Shown here: in pieces, positions 44,891 through 55,078 of the stretch | How the letters are laid out: each line of letters begins with the position of its first letter | How positions within the stretch are numbered: the stretch's first letter is position 1 | NCBI RefSeq assembly: GCF_000298315.2 | Contig: NZ_AEYE02000033.1 | Coordinates: 117,333 to 181,332 of the forward strand | DNA length: 64,000 bases | Direction of reading: 5' to 3' | From: Rhizobium grahamii CCGE 502 | Lineage (GTDB): Bacteria > Pseudomonadota > Alphaproteobacteria > Rhizobiales > Rhizobiaceae | Made by a program: the position numbers and the translations under genes | Notes under the pieces: generated by a model | What the model saw: only the letters and a program-made list of their open reading frames with translations | What the model was told of the DNA's origin: nothing | The model's database searches: none

Positions 44891-47014
44891 ATGGGACCTA
44901 GCAGTGCAATTGGTCGCGCAGGTTTGCTTTTCGGATTGTCTCTCTTGGCCACCGGATGCGTATTGCCCGATCATGGCTCAATGGACAGCCCGAAGTCTAT
45001 TCTCGGTTCCGTGACCAATGCGGACCTATCTGCTCGTTCGCCGCGCCCTGATGGATCCGCGGCATCGAGCAACGGAACGTCCTCGGGCCCTGTCCAGGCT
45101 GTCACCTTTGTGACGCCGGGCGATGGGGTCGTTGACCCGATGCATACAGGGCAAACGCCTGCTTCCGGTGGCGAGGTCAACCTGAATTTTCAGGGCGCAG
45201 AGTTGCGTGAGGTGGTTCAGGCAATCCTCGGGGACACGCTTGGCAAGACCTACACGATCGATCCGAAGGTCTCGGGCTCAGTGACACTTTCGACCGCACG
45301 CCCGGTCGAAAAGGGCGAACTGCTGTCGATCCTGGAAACACTCTTGAACATGAATGGCGCCGACCTCGTGAAGCGCGGCGACGCCTACCAGGTCGTTGAA
45401 GCCGGATCGGCTGTATCTGGACAGACGACGGTCAGAGGAGGTGGACCTGGCTTCGGCATCAGCATCATTCCCGTTCGCTATATTGGCGCACAGACCCTCG
45501 CCCGTCTGATCGATGGCTTCGGCGCAAGACCCGGCGCAATCCGCGTTGAAACGACACGCAACCTCCTTGTCGTCGCCGGCAGCGGTCCTGACCGCCAGGC
45601 TGCGATCGAGACGGCAGGCGCTTTCGATGTCGACTGGATGAAGGACCAGGCGGTCGCCATTCTACCGCTGCACAATGCGCGCCCCGAGGCGGTCATACCC
45701 GAGCTCGAACGCATTTTTGCGGCCAAGGGAAGCGAGAACGGCGCAATCCAGTTCATGCCGATGCCACGGCTTCGCGCAATTCTGGCTGTGTCGCAGAGCC
45801 GCACGCTTGCTGAACGGGCGCAAACATGGGTCCGCCGGCTCGACCGGGAGAACCCCGATTTCGGGCAGAGCGTTCACGTCTACCGCGTGAAATACCGGGA
45901 TGCGACGAAGATTGCCGAGCTGCTGCAAAAGCTGTTCTCCACTGGCGACGACACAGATAGCGAAGAAAAGCCAGGGACGAGCCAAGCTGCGGCTGATGCC
46001 GCCGATGCGGGCGACCAGCCAACGGAGGCAAGTGCCGCCCCCGCCGGCGGCGGAACAGACACCGGCGAGATAGATCCTGCGCGCTTCGGCGCGCCGACAT
46101 CAAACGAACTCGGTGCTGACGCGGTGCGCATTCGTGCTGACGCTTCGAACAATTCGATCGTGATCTACGGTGATCTCGAAATGCGTCAGCGGGTGCTCGG
46201 AGCGCTGACCCGGATAGATGTGCCGCAGTTGCAGGTCGCAATCAGCGTGACGATGGCCGAAGTGCGATTGACCGATGACATGCGTTTCGGCGTCCAATAT
46301 TTCGTCAAGAGTCATCACCTCGGAGCGGGATCCGACAACGGTTCGGTTGGCCTCTTCAACGTGCTAGCCGACAACATCGCGCGCGAAGTGCCCGGTTTCA
46401 ATTTCGTTCTGGGCTCCGAAAGCAGCCCAGATATCATCATCAGTGCCCTGGACAAGGTCACCGACGTTCAGATCCTGTCGTCGCCATCCCTGGTCGTGCT
46501 GGAAAACGAGGTTGCGCGATTCCAGGTCGGCGACCAGATTCCGATCATTACACGCACCGTTACACCGGTTGACGCAGCTGATGCGCCTGTCAGTAACGAG
46601 GTGCAATATCGCGATACCGGCATCATAATGAATGTACGCCCACGCATTGCCGAGAACGGTGTCGTGGCGATGCGTATTGAACAGGAGATCTCTTCGTCTT
46701 CGTCTCCGGACAGCCTGACGCCGACAATTTCCAACCGGAGCATTTCGAGTTCCGTTTCCGTCGTCGACGGTCAGACCGTGCTGCTCGGCGGCTTGATCAG
46801 CGAGCAGGCACAGCGCGCAAAGGATGGTATCCCCGGCCTCAACCGTATGAAGGTCGTCGGCAACCTGTTCGGCAGCAAGAACCGGGCCAATACACGGACC
46901 GAGCTTCTGATCCTGATCAGGCCAATGGTCATTCGTGACGGTCGGGATGCGCAAAGCGTTGCCGAGGAGCTGCAGTCGAAAATGTGGGGAATGGGCGGGC
47001 GCAAGATCAAATAG
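44891..47014 (+). CDS. gspD: type II secretion secretin GspD
   Basis: 707 residues. A lipobox-like LLATGC (C23) suggests a lipidated N-terminus. N0 domain (VNLNFQGAELREVVQAIL), N1-N3 domains with a long Gly/Ala/Asp-rich insertion in N3 (about 360-400), then the secretin core (VQILSSPSLVVLENEVARFQVGDQIP, TVLLGGLISEQ). It forms the outer-membrane channel. A 210-bp gap separates it from the divergent gspE, so both may share a control region. The stop overlaps the gspO GTG by one base. Confidence 0.92.
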   Translation: MGPSSAIGRAGLLFGLSLLATGCVLPDHGSMDSPKSILGSVTNADLSARSPRPDGSAASSNGTSSGPVQAVTFVTPGDGVVDPMHTGQTPASGGEVNLNFQGAELREVVQAILGDTLGKTYTIDPKVSGSVTLSTARPVEKGELLSILETLLNMNGADLVKRGDAYQVVEAGSAVSGQTTVRGGGPGFGISIIPVRYIGAQTLARLIDGFGARPGAIRVETTRNLLVVAGSGPDRQAAIETAGAFDVDWMKDQAVAILPLHNARPEAVIPELERIFAAKGSENGAIQFMPMPRLRAILAVSQSRTLAERAQTWVRRLDRENPDFGQSVHVYRVKYRDATKIAELLQKLFSTGDDTDSEEKPGTSQAAADAADAGDQPTEASAAPAGGGTDTGEIDPARFGAPTSNELGADAVRIRADASNNSIVIYGDLEMRQRVLGALTRIDVPQLQVAISVTMAEVRLTDDMRFGVQYFVKSHHLGAGSDNGSVGLFNVLADNIAREVPGFNFVLGSESSPDIIISALDKVTDVQILSSPSLVVLENEVARFQVGDQIPIITRTVTPVDAADAPVSNEVQYRDTGIIMNVRPRIAENGVVAMRIEQEISSSSSPDSLTPTISNRSISSSVSVVDGQTVLLGGLISEQAQRAKDGIPGLNRMKVVGNLFGSKNRANTRTELLILIRPMVIRDGRDAQSVAEELQSKMWGMGGRKIK

Positions 47015-47598
47015 TGCAGTGGCGAAAAACCATCGTTACACCTCTTGCAGCAGTGGCGGTCGCGTCATTGGCCGCGCTTGTTGTCGGATTGGCAACGCTG
47101 CCATTTCCCCGTGCCCTGCTTGGCGCTGTTCTTGCCGCCCTGATGACGGCCGCTACCATCGAGGACTGGCGGAATTTCAGGGTTCCCAATCCTTTGAATT
47201 TCTCATTGGCGGCACTTGGGATTGCCGCATTCCTGCTCGGTATCGATCCGCTGGGTGAGGATGTCACGCGGTCGTTCCTCGATGTTATCACCGATGCTGC
47301 GCTCACAGGCGGATCGCTGTTGCTCGTACGGGAAGTTTACCTACGGCTGCGCGGCATCGAGGGGCTTGGCCTGGGTGACGTAAAGCTCGGTGGGGCCGCC
47401 GGAGTATGGCTCGGATGGCAGCAATTTGCTCTTGTCGTTTTTCTCGGCACCCTTGCCGCACTTCTCTTTGTTCTGGCCAAAAGCAGGCAGCAAGGACATT
47501 GGCCGGCATCGGCTCGCGTCCCCTACGCCTCGTTTCTGGCACCGGCGACCTGGGTCGGATGGTACCTGGTGCAGTGGAGCAATGTCCCTCTCTTCTGA
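47014..47598 (+). CDS. gspO: short prepilin peptidase (A24 type), GspO
   Basis: 194 residues from GTG 47014, overlapping the last base of gspD. About six membrane segments and the two catalytic Asp motifs (IEDWRNFRVPN and GLGLGDVKLGG). It lacks the cytoplasmic N-methylation domain with its zinc Cys pairs found in classical GspO/PilD, like the CpaA-type peptidases. It should cleave the leaders of GspG-K; methylation of the mature N-terminus may not occur. Confidence 0.88.
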   Translation: MQWRKTIVTPLAAVAVASLAALVVGLATLPFPRALLGAVLAALMTAATIEDWRNFRVPNPLNFSLAALGIAAFLLGIDPLGEDVTRSFLDVITDAALTGGSLLLVREVYLRLRGIEGLGLGDVKLGGAAGVWLGWQQFALVVFLGTLAALLFVLAKSRQQGHWPASARVPYASFLAPATWVGWYLVQWSNVPLF

Positions 47599-47607
47599 GA
47601 GCCGGGG

Positions 47608-48610
47608 CTAGGCGCCCCTGATCGTGCCCCGCCAAATCAGTTCGGCATGAAGTTTGATCGGTGGCTCCCCATCCTCTGGCTGTGGCCGCGAAAGCCAATT
47701 GACCGCAGAGGAAGCGATCGCCGAAACCGGCTGTGCGAAGGTCGTCAGGTTGTAGGAGGACCACGGGCTTGCCCGATATCGTCAAAGCCCGCAATGCACA
47801 ACTGGCCCGGTATCGAGATCGAGAACTGGTGGCGGGCCGCGTCCATGAAACCACGGGCGAGCAAATTGGTTGCGCAGAAGACGGCGTCCGGGCGTTCGGC
47901 GCGCGTCAATATTCGCTGCGCCAAAACTTTTCCTGCTTCGTAGCCCGTTCAGCTATGACGCTCGACAATAACCTCCATCCCGAGCGCCGTTGCCGCAGCC
48001 ATCAAGCCGTGCTCTCTGGCCATAAGGCTCGGTGTTCCCGCGTTTGAATTTGCGAAGGCGAGCTTCCGGCATCCAGCTCTGACGAACGCCGTCGCCACGC
48101 GCCCGGCGGCTTCGTAATCATCGAGGTTGATCCGCAGCGAGCCGGGTTGCTCATCGTCGCGATTTATGAGGACGAGTCGCTGCCCGCTGCGAAGGCACAG
48201 CTGCGTGATGGATTTGTCCGGCATGCCCGAGAGAATGATCGAAGCATCCGCGCGGTAGCGTATCGCCTGCCCGAGAGCGCGATCAACGCTGCCGTCGGAG
48301 CGATCTGTATTAACGAGCATCGCAACCTTGCCAGCGTTCTGTAGTAACAGTGTCAGTTCGTGCAGCAGTGCAGAACGGTGGGGCGTTGCAACGTCGGAGA
48401 CGATAAGACAGACGATACCGCTCTCATTCCGCATCAGACCGCGAGCGAGTTCATTCACATGGTAGCCAAGCGCCTCGGCTGCTTCGAGTACGCGCCGGCG
48501 CGCCCTGGTGATACGCTGGCGCCTGGCGTGAAGGTCCGCGACACAGCGGATCACGAGACCCCCGCCCTGTCAGCCACTTCCTGGCTGCTCACAAACTCTT
48601 TCGCGGACAC
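47608..48610 (-). pseudogene. LacI-family regulator, multiply disrupted
   Basis: Reading from GTG 48610, the helix-turn-helix starts correctly (SAKEFVSSQEVADRAGVS) and then meets a TGA exactly where the next codon should be the conserved Arg of the motif RSAVSRTF. A frameshift follows near SVSP, after which the middle of the protein is intact (RRVLEAAEALGYHVNELARGL, 48554-47949). A second TGA interrupts after VIVERHS, the frame continues (GKVLAQRILTRAERPDAVF), and another frameshift precedes the C-terminal SSYNLTTFAQPV and WRGTIRG to TAG at 47608-47610. With two nonsense codons and two frameshifts it is a clear pseudogene. It lies convergent with gspO. Confidence 0.85.
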
Positions 48611-48820
48611 GGCTCAATCTCCATTTGCAGGATTTTCGCACGCTGCTGCAAAAGCGTGCAAGTATCCTATCCACAGCGTTTCATGAAACTTTTATGAACG
48701 CCCCTTGTTCGCGCGGCTATTTGATCGGTGCGCGTTTTTGCACTCGATTGCATCGGGCTAAACACGAGAGTGAACAAATATAGTTCATGCGCCGCGACAC
48801 GCGCTGATCATCGCATCGTC

Positions 48821-49413
48821 TTATTGAAGCACCATCCGTCGCCGCATCTGCCGATGGAGGTCTCCTCGCCGCCATTCACTCGCGAGCAGCACGATGACAA
48901 TCCCCGTCATCTCAAGGATCAAGTTCCGCTTGACGCCCCATAAGCGGCTGCCGATGAATTGGTCGAAATGATAAAAAGATGCTGCTCGAATGACGACGTA
49001 GCCCACCACAAGCATCGATCCCGCGAGGGCCAGCCAAATTTGGCGTGGGAGTTTTCTTGCGCTATTGGCAACGCAACCGCGCAAAGGGCGACAACGCCAA
49101 TGATGAAGTAGAACTGTACCGTTCGACGCTCGTCATACCACCCCTCTGATGCAGCGATCATCCGGCCAATCTCCGTAAAAGCGGACAGGAGGTCGAGTTG
49201 CTTGTTTATGCCCAGTATGAAAAACATGATGGCAATCCCACGCCAGATGAAGCCGTCAAATTGCTCGCTCGAGCGCGGCGAAAGGACGGTTACCATCGTC
49301 CTGTGGCAGCTCACGCATCCAACAAAATAGAGTGCAACGGTAATCCATCCGCCAATCGTGGGATCACCGATTTCTGGCCTCCAATCGAAGTTATACGGCA
49401 CTTGGCCCCCCAT
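48821..49413 (-). pseudogene. frameshifted multi-pass membrane protein
   Basis: ATG 49413 begins MGGQVPYNFDWRPEIGDPTI and continues through two membrane segments (ITVALYFVGCV, GIAIMFFILGINKQLDL) and the characteristic IGRMIAASEGWYDERRTVQF. Around 49040-49084 the reading must shift frame to pick up the rest (PRQIWLALAGSMLVVGYVVIRAASF ... LILEMTGIVIVLLASEW), ending at 48821. Together they make a four- or five-helix membrane protein of a widespread but uncharacterised family. A single-base error in the sequence would also explain it. Confidence 0.6.
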
Positions 49414-49744
49414 TTGTGCAACCCGCCTTCATCGCCTTCGCTAGCTGCGGCAACAGGCTTTTAGTTATCTAGTCTCGATCTGTAGCAGCGGCTGAGCAAC
49501 TTGGAAAAATGAACTATAGACGAGCCTGAAGCGTGCTTCCGGATCACTTCGCGGAGGCAACATGCAAGCATAGAGGCATGTCGGTTTTCTCGACCAATTC
49601 CTCGCTAGCTCAGGTCGGGGACTGCCATATCATCCTATCGGCGTAGGTCTGCAACGTCGAGTACCGCTCATTGCTGTCGTACACTTTCGCCGTAAACATG
49701 ACACGATTGACACCTGCTGCATTTGCGACTGGGGGGTGGATTTC
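49414..49744. promoter_or_regulatory. upstream region of the giant modular protein
   Basis: 330 bp without a gene. It must carry the promoter of the operon starting at 49745. TTGACA occurs at 49707-49712, close to the start, with no good -10 in range. GGGGGGTGG directly precedes the start codon. No clear dyad was seen. Confidence 0.3.
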
Positions 49745-52700
49745 ATGCTGAGGATCAACATCAAGAACCGTGACTATCTGAGCGCGTTCGGCGGCACGTC
49801 GACCGTTTACAGCGCAGCGGCCACGGGCGGCTCTCTTCTCGCGAATGCAACAGTTGGTTCGTCGGCCGGTGCTCCGCAGATTACTGACCCCAGCGCCGTC
49901 GGCTCCGTGAACTCGCTTACGGGATCGCAAACCACTCTGTCTCCTTTGACGAATGATCCAGCCGCGACGCAAATGTCGCCGGCTTCAAGCGCTACCTCCA
50001 CAAGCGACGCGACCGGTGGAGCCAGCCGGACGCTGACCGCCGATGCGACATCAACGGCAAGCTCCTCCACTACTGATCCAGAGACGACAGCTCAGCCCCG
50101 TACCGTATTGTCCCCCGATCCTTCCACGCCGCTTGCCGCGATCTCGCTAGAGTCCTCTCTGTCGGTTGCCTCTGACGTTACGCTGCCGGTCTCAAGCACG
50201 ACCGATACGTCGAGTATTCCGGTCATGACGTTTTCGGCTGCAATCGTCGGAACCACTGGCGTGGCAACGGCTGACGTGGGAACCACTGAGCAAGATGCGT
50301 CCGCCGCGCCAGCGCCGATGACCCTGGCTACGACCGCATCAACAACAACGGTGGTGGCCGTCACTCAGACGGTAGCGGCTACTCCGACCCTAAACAAGAT
50401 TGCCCTCGAAAACATGAAGCAGGGCAACCCGATCAGCGAATGGGGCATCGACGGCGACGGCGGCGGTACCATCCAGGGCTTTGCGACCGAGATCAGCACC
50501 AATATCGGCCAGACCGTTGACTTCAAGATCGCAACGGACTCGACCCACTACCGCATCGACATATATCGTCTCGGCTATTACGGCGGCGACGGCGCGCGCA
50601 AGGTTGCCTCGATCGACAAGTCACTGACGACTGCTCAGATCCAGCCGCATCCGATCGTCGATATGTCGCTCGGCCTGATCGATTGCGGCAACTGGTCGGT
50701 TTCGGCAAGTTGGGAGATCCCAGGGGACGCAGTATCGGGCGTTTATTTCGCCAGACTGGTCCGCGAGGATGGCGTCGAAGACGCCAGCATTATCCCGTTT
50801 GTGGTGCGCGACGATGCCTCAACAAGCGACATCGTCTTCCAGACCTCGGACACGACCTGGCAGGCCTACAATGCATGGGGTGGGGCGAGCCTTTACTACG
50901 GACAGGTGCCTGTCGACCCGGCTGATATGATCGGCTACCTGCCTCCCAATTGCAGTTGCGGTCTGACGGCAATCGGCCGCGCATCGGCGATCAGCTACAA
51001 CCGCCCCATCATCACCAACACCAGCCCCGTTGGCGGCACGCATGACTTCATCTTTGGCGTCGAACATTCGGCGATCCAGTGGTTGGAGCAGAACGGATAC
51101 GACGTCTCCTATGTGACGGGCGTCGATGCTGCCCGCAATGGCAATCTGCTCCTCAACCACCAGGCTTATCTCTCCGTCGGGCATGACGAATACTGGTCTG
51201 CCGAACAACGTGCCAACGTCGAGGCCGCTCGCGACGCCGGGGTCAATCTTGCTTTCTGGAGTGGCAACGAGTGCTACTGGAAGGTGCGATGGGAGAGCAG
51301 CATCGACGGCAATGGCCAAGCCTACCGGACGATGGTCTGTTACAAGGAAACATGGGGAACGAGCGTCGATCCGAGCAGTGTCGGTACCGGCACGTGGCGC
51401 GATCCACGCTACGCGGACCCCGGACAGGAGCCGGAGAATTCGCTGACCGGAACCATGTTCACCGTCGACAGCTACCGGCTTGATACAATTTCAATCCCCT
51501 ACGACTATTCGAACCTGCGCTTCTGGAGGAACACCGACGTTGCCAACCTCCAGCCCGGAGAAACATACAATCTCGTTCAGAACCTGCTTGGTTATGAATG
51601 GGATTCCGACGTCGAAAATGGGTTCCGACCAGACGGGATGATCAACCTGTCCCTGTCCACAGTGGCAGTGAACACCTATCTTCGGGACTATGGCACTACC
51701 ATTGGCGATGCCGTCGTAAATCATAGCCTGACGATGTATCGAGCCGCAAGCGGAGCTTTGGTATTCGGCGCGGGTACCGTATTCTGGTCGTGGGGATTGA
51801 ACGATCAGCATGAAGGACCGGAAACGCCGACAGACCCGAACGTCCAGCAGGCCATGGTCAACATGTTTGCAGACATGGGAATCCAGCCAACGACGCTGGA
51901 TGCCAGCCTTATCCTCGCGACGCAGTCCACTGACAACGTCAAGCCAACATCAGCGATTACGTCGCCAATCATCGGTGCGAGTTTTGTCGAAGGCCAGCAC
52001 GTCACGATCACTGGAACGGCCCAGGACTTCGGCGGGGGGATTATCGCCGGTATCGAGGTATCCACTGACGGCGGACAACATTGGTTCAAGGCATCCGGAC
52101 GCGAGAACTGGAGCTACAATTGGGTCGTCCAGGCGAGCGGCACCTATACGGTCATGTCGCGTGCCGTCGACGACAGCGTCAACGTGGAGACGCCATCATC
52201 CGGAAAGCAGGTCACAATTACACTGCCGGATACTACCGGCCTTTGGACACTGGCATCAAAGCCAGCGCTCGAGACCGCGATCGACCGCGACGGTGTCGAA
52301 CTCGGGATCCGTTTTCAGTCAACCATCGGTGGCTTCGTTGAAGGAATTCGCTTCTACAAGGGATTCTATAACATTGGTGAGCATACGGTCAGTTTGTGGG
52401 ATGCCAATGGCACGTTGCTCGCCACAGGCGTATCGACGGGCGAGTCCATTTCGGGCTGGCAGACAGTTAACTTCTCCTCGCCAATTCATATCCCCGCAGG
52501 GACGACATTCGTCGCCTCCTACCATAGCAACGGCTACTATTCTGTCACCGAGAACTATTTTGGCCCCGGTTCGACATACGCAAATGGCGTGCTGAAGGCA
52601 GTCGATGGTGGCGGTGTTTATGCATACGGCGCCAGCAGTACTTTCCCGGGCAATAGCCCTGGCGGGTCGAACTATTGGGTCGATGTTGTGTTTGACGCCG

Positions 52701-55057
52701 GTCCCAACACGGCACCTTTGGCAACCGACGACGGCGGGTTCACCATCGCACGCAACGGCAGCCTGACACTGTCATTCGCCTCTCTGATAGCAAACGATAC
52801 TGACGCCAATGGTGACGTACTTACCATTTCCGGGGTTGGCAATGCAGTCAACGGAACGGTTGCGCTGGACATTCAAACGGGCAACGTGATCTTTACACCG
52901 AACGCCAATTACATTGGTCCGGCAAGCTTCAGCTACACCCTCTCAGATGGACGAGGTGGCACCGACCAGGGAAGCGTGAGCGTCTCGGTGGAGGAAATTG
53001 CTGCCGGCGTTTCGCTGTTTCAGCCAAATGAAGGTCCGACCGGACAAGCCTTTAGCGACCGATCCGCAGTCGAGTTGGGCATGAAGTTCACTTCATCGAG
53101 CAGCGGTACGATTACCGGAATTCGTTTCTATAAGGCGGCCGGCGACACTGGGGCGCACACTGGTTCGATCTGGAGCACTGACGGCACGCTGCTGACGACC
53201 GTAACATTCACCAACGAGTCTCTCAGCGGTTGGCAGACCGCAAAGTTCGCCAGCCCGATCCAAATTCAGGCCGGAGCGACTTATGTCGCGTCTTATCACA
53301 CAACCGGAACCTATGTTGCGACCGTCGGCTACTTCAATACCGCACATACCAACGGAGCTCTGACCGGCGTTTCTGCGACTGCAAGCGGCGGCAATGGCGT
53401 CTTTTCTTATGGCACCGGCACGACCTTCCCAACATCCAGCTATCAGGCATCCAATTATTGGGTCGACGTCGTATTCAATCAATCGACCGTGAATTCCGTG
53501 CCCGTTGCTGCCAATGACAACGGCTACAGCACCTACTCGAACACGGCACTGTCCATCGCATCTGCAGCTCTCCTGGCAAACGACAGCGACGCAGATGGCG
53601 ATCCGCTGTCGATCACGGGCGTTGCAAACGGTGCGAACGGGACGGTCACATTCGATAGCGTCACAAATACGATTGTGTTCACTCCAACCGCAGGATACGT
53701 CGGCGCAGCAAATTTCTCGTACACGATCGCGGACGGCCGGGGCGGAACCGCCTCTGCAACCGTCAGCTTGACAGTTGGTTCACAGCCAAGCGGCACAGGG
53801 CTGTTTTCATCGACCGACGCGCCCACCATTGTTACGGGCAATGACCCAGGATCGGTGGAGCTCGGCGTTAAGTTTACCACTTCCGAAAGGGGCGAAATTA
53901 CTGGCTTGCGCTACTATAAGAGCGCGCAAGACACCGGTATGCACGTCGGTTCGCTATGGACCAGCAGCGGCGTCTTGCTCGCGTCCGCAACGTTCACGAA
54001 TGAAACAGCAAGTGGCTGGCAAACTGTAACCTTCTCACAGCCTGTCAATATCTCGGCAGGCGTGACATATGTGGCAAGCTATCATTCGAACGGCTTCTAT
54101 GCGGCCACGCCAAACTATTTCACGACTAGCCACTCAAACGGCACTCTGACCGTATCTTCTACGGGCAACGGCGTTTATGCCTATGGCACAGGCAGCATCT
54201 TCCCGAGCGCGACGTACAATTCAACCAACTATTGGGTCGACGTTCTTTATCAAACAGCGACTCAAAACGCTGCCCCCGTCGCTGCCAACGACTCTGGAAT
54301 TCCGGGTGTTGCAAACACCCAAATGACGATCCTCGCCTCGGCATTGCTCGCCAATGACAGCGATCCCGATGGCGACGCGATATCAGTCACTGGCGTTGGC
54401 AATGCGCTGAACGGAACGGTGTCCTTCGACAGCCAGTCGAACATGATCACGTTCACTCCGGCAACCGGACACACCGGTGCTGCCAGCTTCTCGTACACGA
54501 TCACCGATGCGAAGGGCGCAACGGCCACTGCTCAGGCATCCCTCACCATCTCCGACCAAGGCCCCGAAGAGAACGTCTTTGCCGCAGGCACAACCCCTGC
54601 AATCGTCTCGGTCAACGACAACAGCCCCGTCAATCTCGGCATGAAGTTCCAGTCAGATGCGGTTGGCTGGATTACCGGAATTCGCTTCTACAAAAGCGCC
54701 GAGAATACCGGTTCTCACACAGGTTACCTCTGGACGGCAAGCGGTACTCTCCTCGCAAGCGCAACCTTCACCAACGAGAGCTCAAGTGGTTGGCAGTCGA
54801 TCAACCTGGCTCAACAGGTGGCGATCGACGCCAACACCACTTATGTCGTGTCCTACAGCACCAACGGCAATTACTCGGCAACCGGCAACTACTTCAGCAA
54901 CAGCACGACCAACGGCAATCTCGAGGCCATGTCTTCGGCGCTCAGTGGCGGCAACGGTCTCTACGCATACGGCTCCAGCGGGCTGTTCCCGACAAGCACA
55001 TTCAACAGCACGAATTATTACGTCGACGTCGCATTCAGGCAGCAACTCGCAGCGTAA
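49745..55057 (+). CDS. giant modular extracellular protein with N,N-dimethylformamidase-like domain
   Basis: 1770 residues from ATG 49745 (MLRINIKNRDYLSAFGG), preceded by GGGGGGTGG; GTG 49736 is an alternative. No signal peptide. Domains in order, approximate residues: Ser/Thr/Ala-rich low-complexity region 20-215; N,N-dimethylformamidase beta-subunit-like domain 220-730 (FKIATDSTHYRIDIYRLGYYGG, SVGHDEYWS, FWSGNECYWKVRWE); a bacterial Ig-like domain 735-830; then DUF4082-like beta domains (GIRFYKG, SGWQTV, YVASYHSNG, NYWVDV) at about 835-985, 1090-1250, 1350-1505 and 1605-1770, separated by three cadherin-like tandem-95 domains (ANDTDANGDVLTISGV). The absence of a signal peptide and the type I secretion genes in the same transcription unit suggest T1SS export to the cell surface. 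Whether the amidase-like domain is active is unknown. Confidence 0.8.
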   Translation: MLRINIKNRDYLSAFGGTSTVYSAAATGGSLLANATVGSSAGAPQITDPSAVGSVNSLTGSQTTLSPLTNDPAATQMSPASSATSTSDATGGASRTLTADATSTASSSTTDPETTAQPRTVLSPDPSTPLAAISLESSLSVASDVTLPVSSTTDTSSIPVMTFSAAIVGTTGVATADVGTTEQDASAAPAPMTLATTASTTTVVAVTQTVAATPTLNKIALENMKQGNPISEWGIDGDGGGTIQGFATEISTNIGQTVDFKIATDSTHYRIDIYRLGYYGGDGARKVASIDKSLTTAQIQPHPIVDMSLGLIDCGNWSVSASWEIPGDAVSGVYFARLVREDGVEDASIIPFVVRDDASTSDIVFQTSDTTWQAYNAWGGASLYYGQVPVDPADMIGYLPPNCSCGLTAIGRASAISYNRPIITNTSPVGGTHDFIFGVEHSAIQWLEQNGYDVSYVTGVDAARNGNLLLNHQAYLSVGHDEYWSAEQRANVEAARDAGVNLAFWSGNECYWKVRWESSIDGNGQAYRTMVCYKETWGTSVDPSSVGTGTWRDPRYADPGQEPENSLTGTMFTVDSYRLDTISIPYDYSNLRFWRNTDVANLQPGETYNLVQNLLGYEWDSDVENGFRPDGMINLSLSTVAVNTYLRDYGTTIGDAVVNHSLTMYRAASGALVFGAGTVFWSWGLNDQHEGPETPTDPNVQQAMVNMFADMGIQPTTLDASLILATQSTDNVKPTSAITSPIIGASFVEGQHVTITGTAQDFGGGIIAGIEVSTDGGQHWFKASGRENWSYNWVVQASGTYTVMSRAVDDSVNVETPSSGKQVTITLPDTTGLWTLASKPALETAIDRDGVELGIRFQSTIGGFVEGIRFYKGFYNIGEHTVSLWDANGTLLATGVSTGESISGWQTVNFSSPIHIPAGTTFVASYHSNGYYSVTENYFGPGSTYANGVLKAVDGGGVYAYGASSTFPGNSPGGSNYWVDVVFDAGPNTAPLATDDGGFTIARNGSLTLSFASLIANDTDANGDVLTISGVGNAVNGTVALDIQTGNVIFTPNANYIGPASFSYTLSDGRGGTDQGSVSVSVEEIAAGVSLFQPNEGPTGQAFSDRSAVELGMKFTSSSSGTITGIRFYKAAGDTGAHTGSIWSTDGTLLTTVTFTNESLSGWQTAKFASPIQIQAGATYVASYHTTGTYVATVGYFNTAHTNGALTGVSATASGGNGVFSYGTGTTFPTSSYQASNYWVDVVFNQSTVNSVPVAANDNGYSTYSNTALSIASAALLANDSDADGDPLSITGVANGANGTVTFDSVTNTIVFTPTAGYVGAANFSYTIADGRGGTASATVSLTVGSQPSGTGLFSSTDAPTIVTGNDPGSVELGVKFTTSERGEITGLRYYKSAQDTGMHVGSLWTSSGVLLASATFTNETASGWQTVTFSQPVNISAGVTYVASYHSNGFYAATPNYFTTSHSNGTLTVSSTGNGVYAYGTGSIFPSATYNSTNYWVDVLYQTATQNAAPVAANDSGIPGVANTQMTILASALLANDSDPDGDAISVTGVGNALNGTVSFDSQSNMITFTPATGHTGAASFSYTITDAKGATATAQASLTISDQGPEENVFAAGTTPAIVSVNDNSPVNLGMKFQSDAVGWITGIRFYKSAENTGSHTGYLWTASGTLLASATFTNESSSGWQSINLAQQVAIDANTTYVVSYSTNGNYSATGNYFSNSTTNGNLEAMSSALSGGNGLYAYGSSGLFPTSTFNSTNYYVDVAFRQQLAA
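52240..55057 (+). repeat. alternating protein-module repeats inside the giant gene
   Basis: Four copies of a roughly 450-bp DUF4082-like module alternate with three copies of a roughly 290-bp cadherin-like module. Copies share protein motifs (GIRFYK/LRYYK, SGWQT/SGWQS, YVASYH, NYWVDV; and NDSDADGDPLSITGV, FSYTI) but are clearly diverged at the DNA level, so the array is old rather than a recent expansion. It should form a long rod between the N-terminal enzyme-like domain and the C-terminus. Confidence 0.75.
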
Positions 55058-55078
55058 CGGCGAGTGGGGAGAGTGTAC

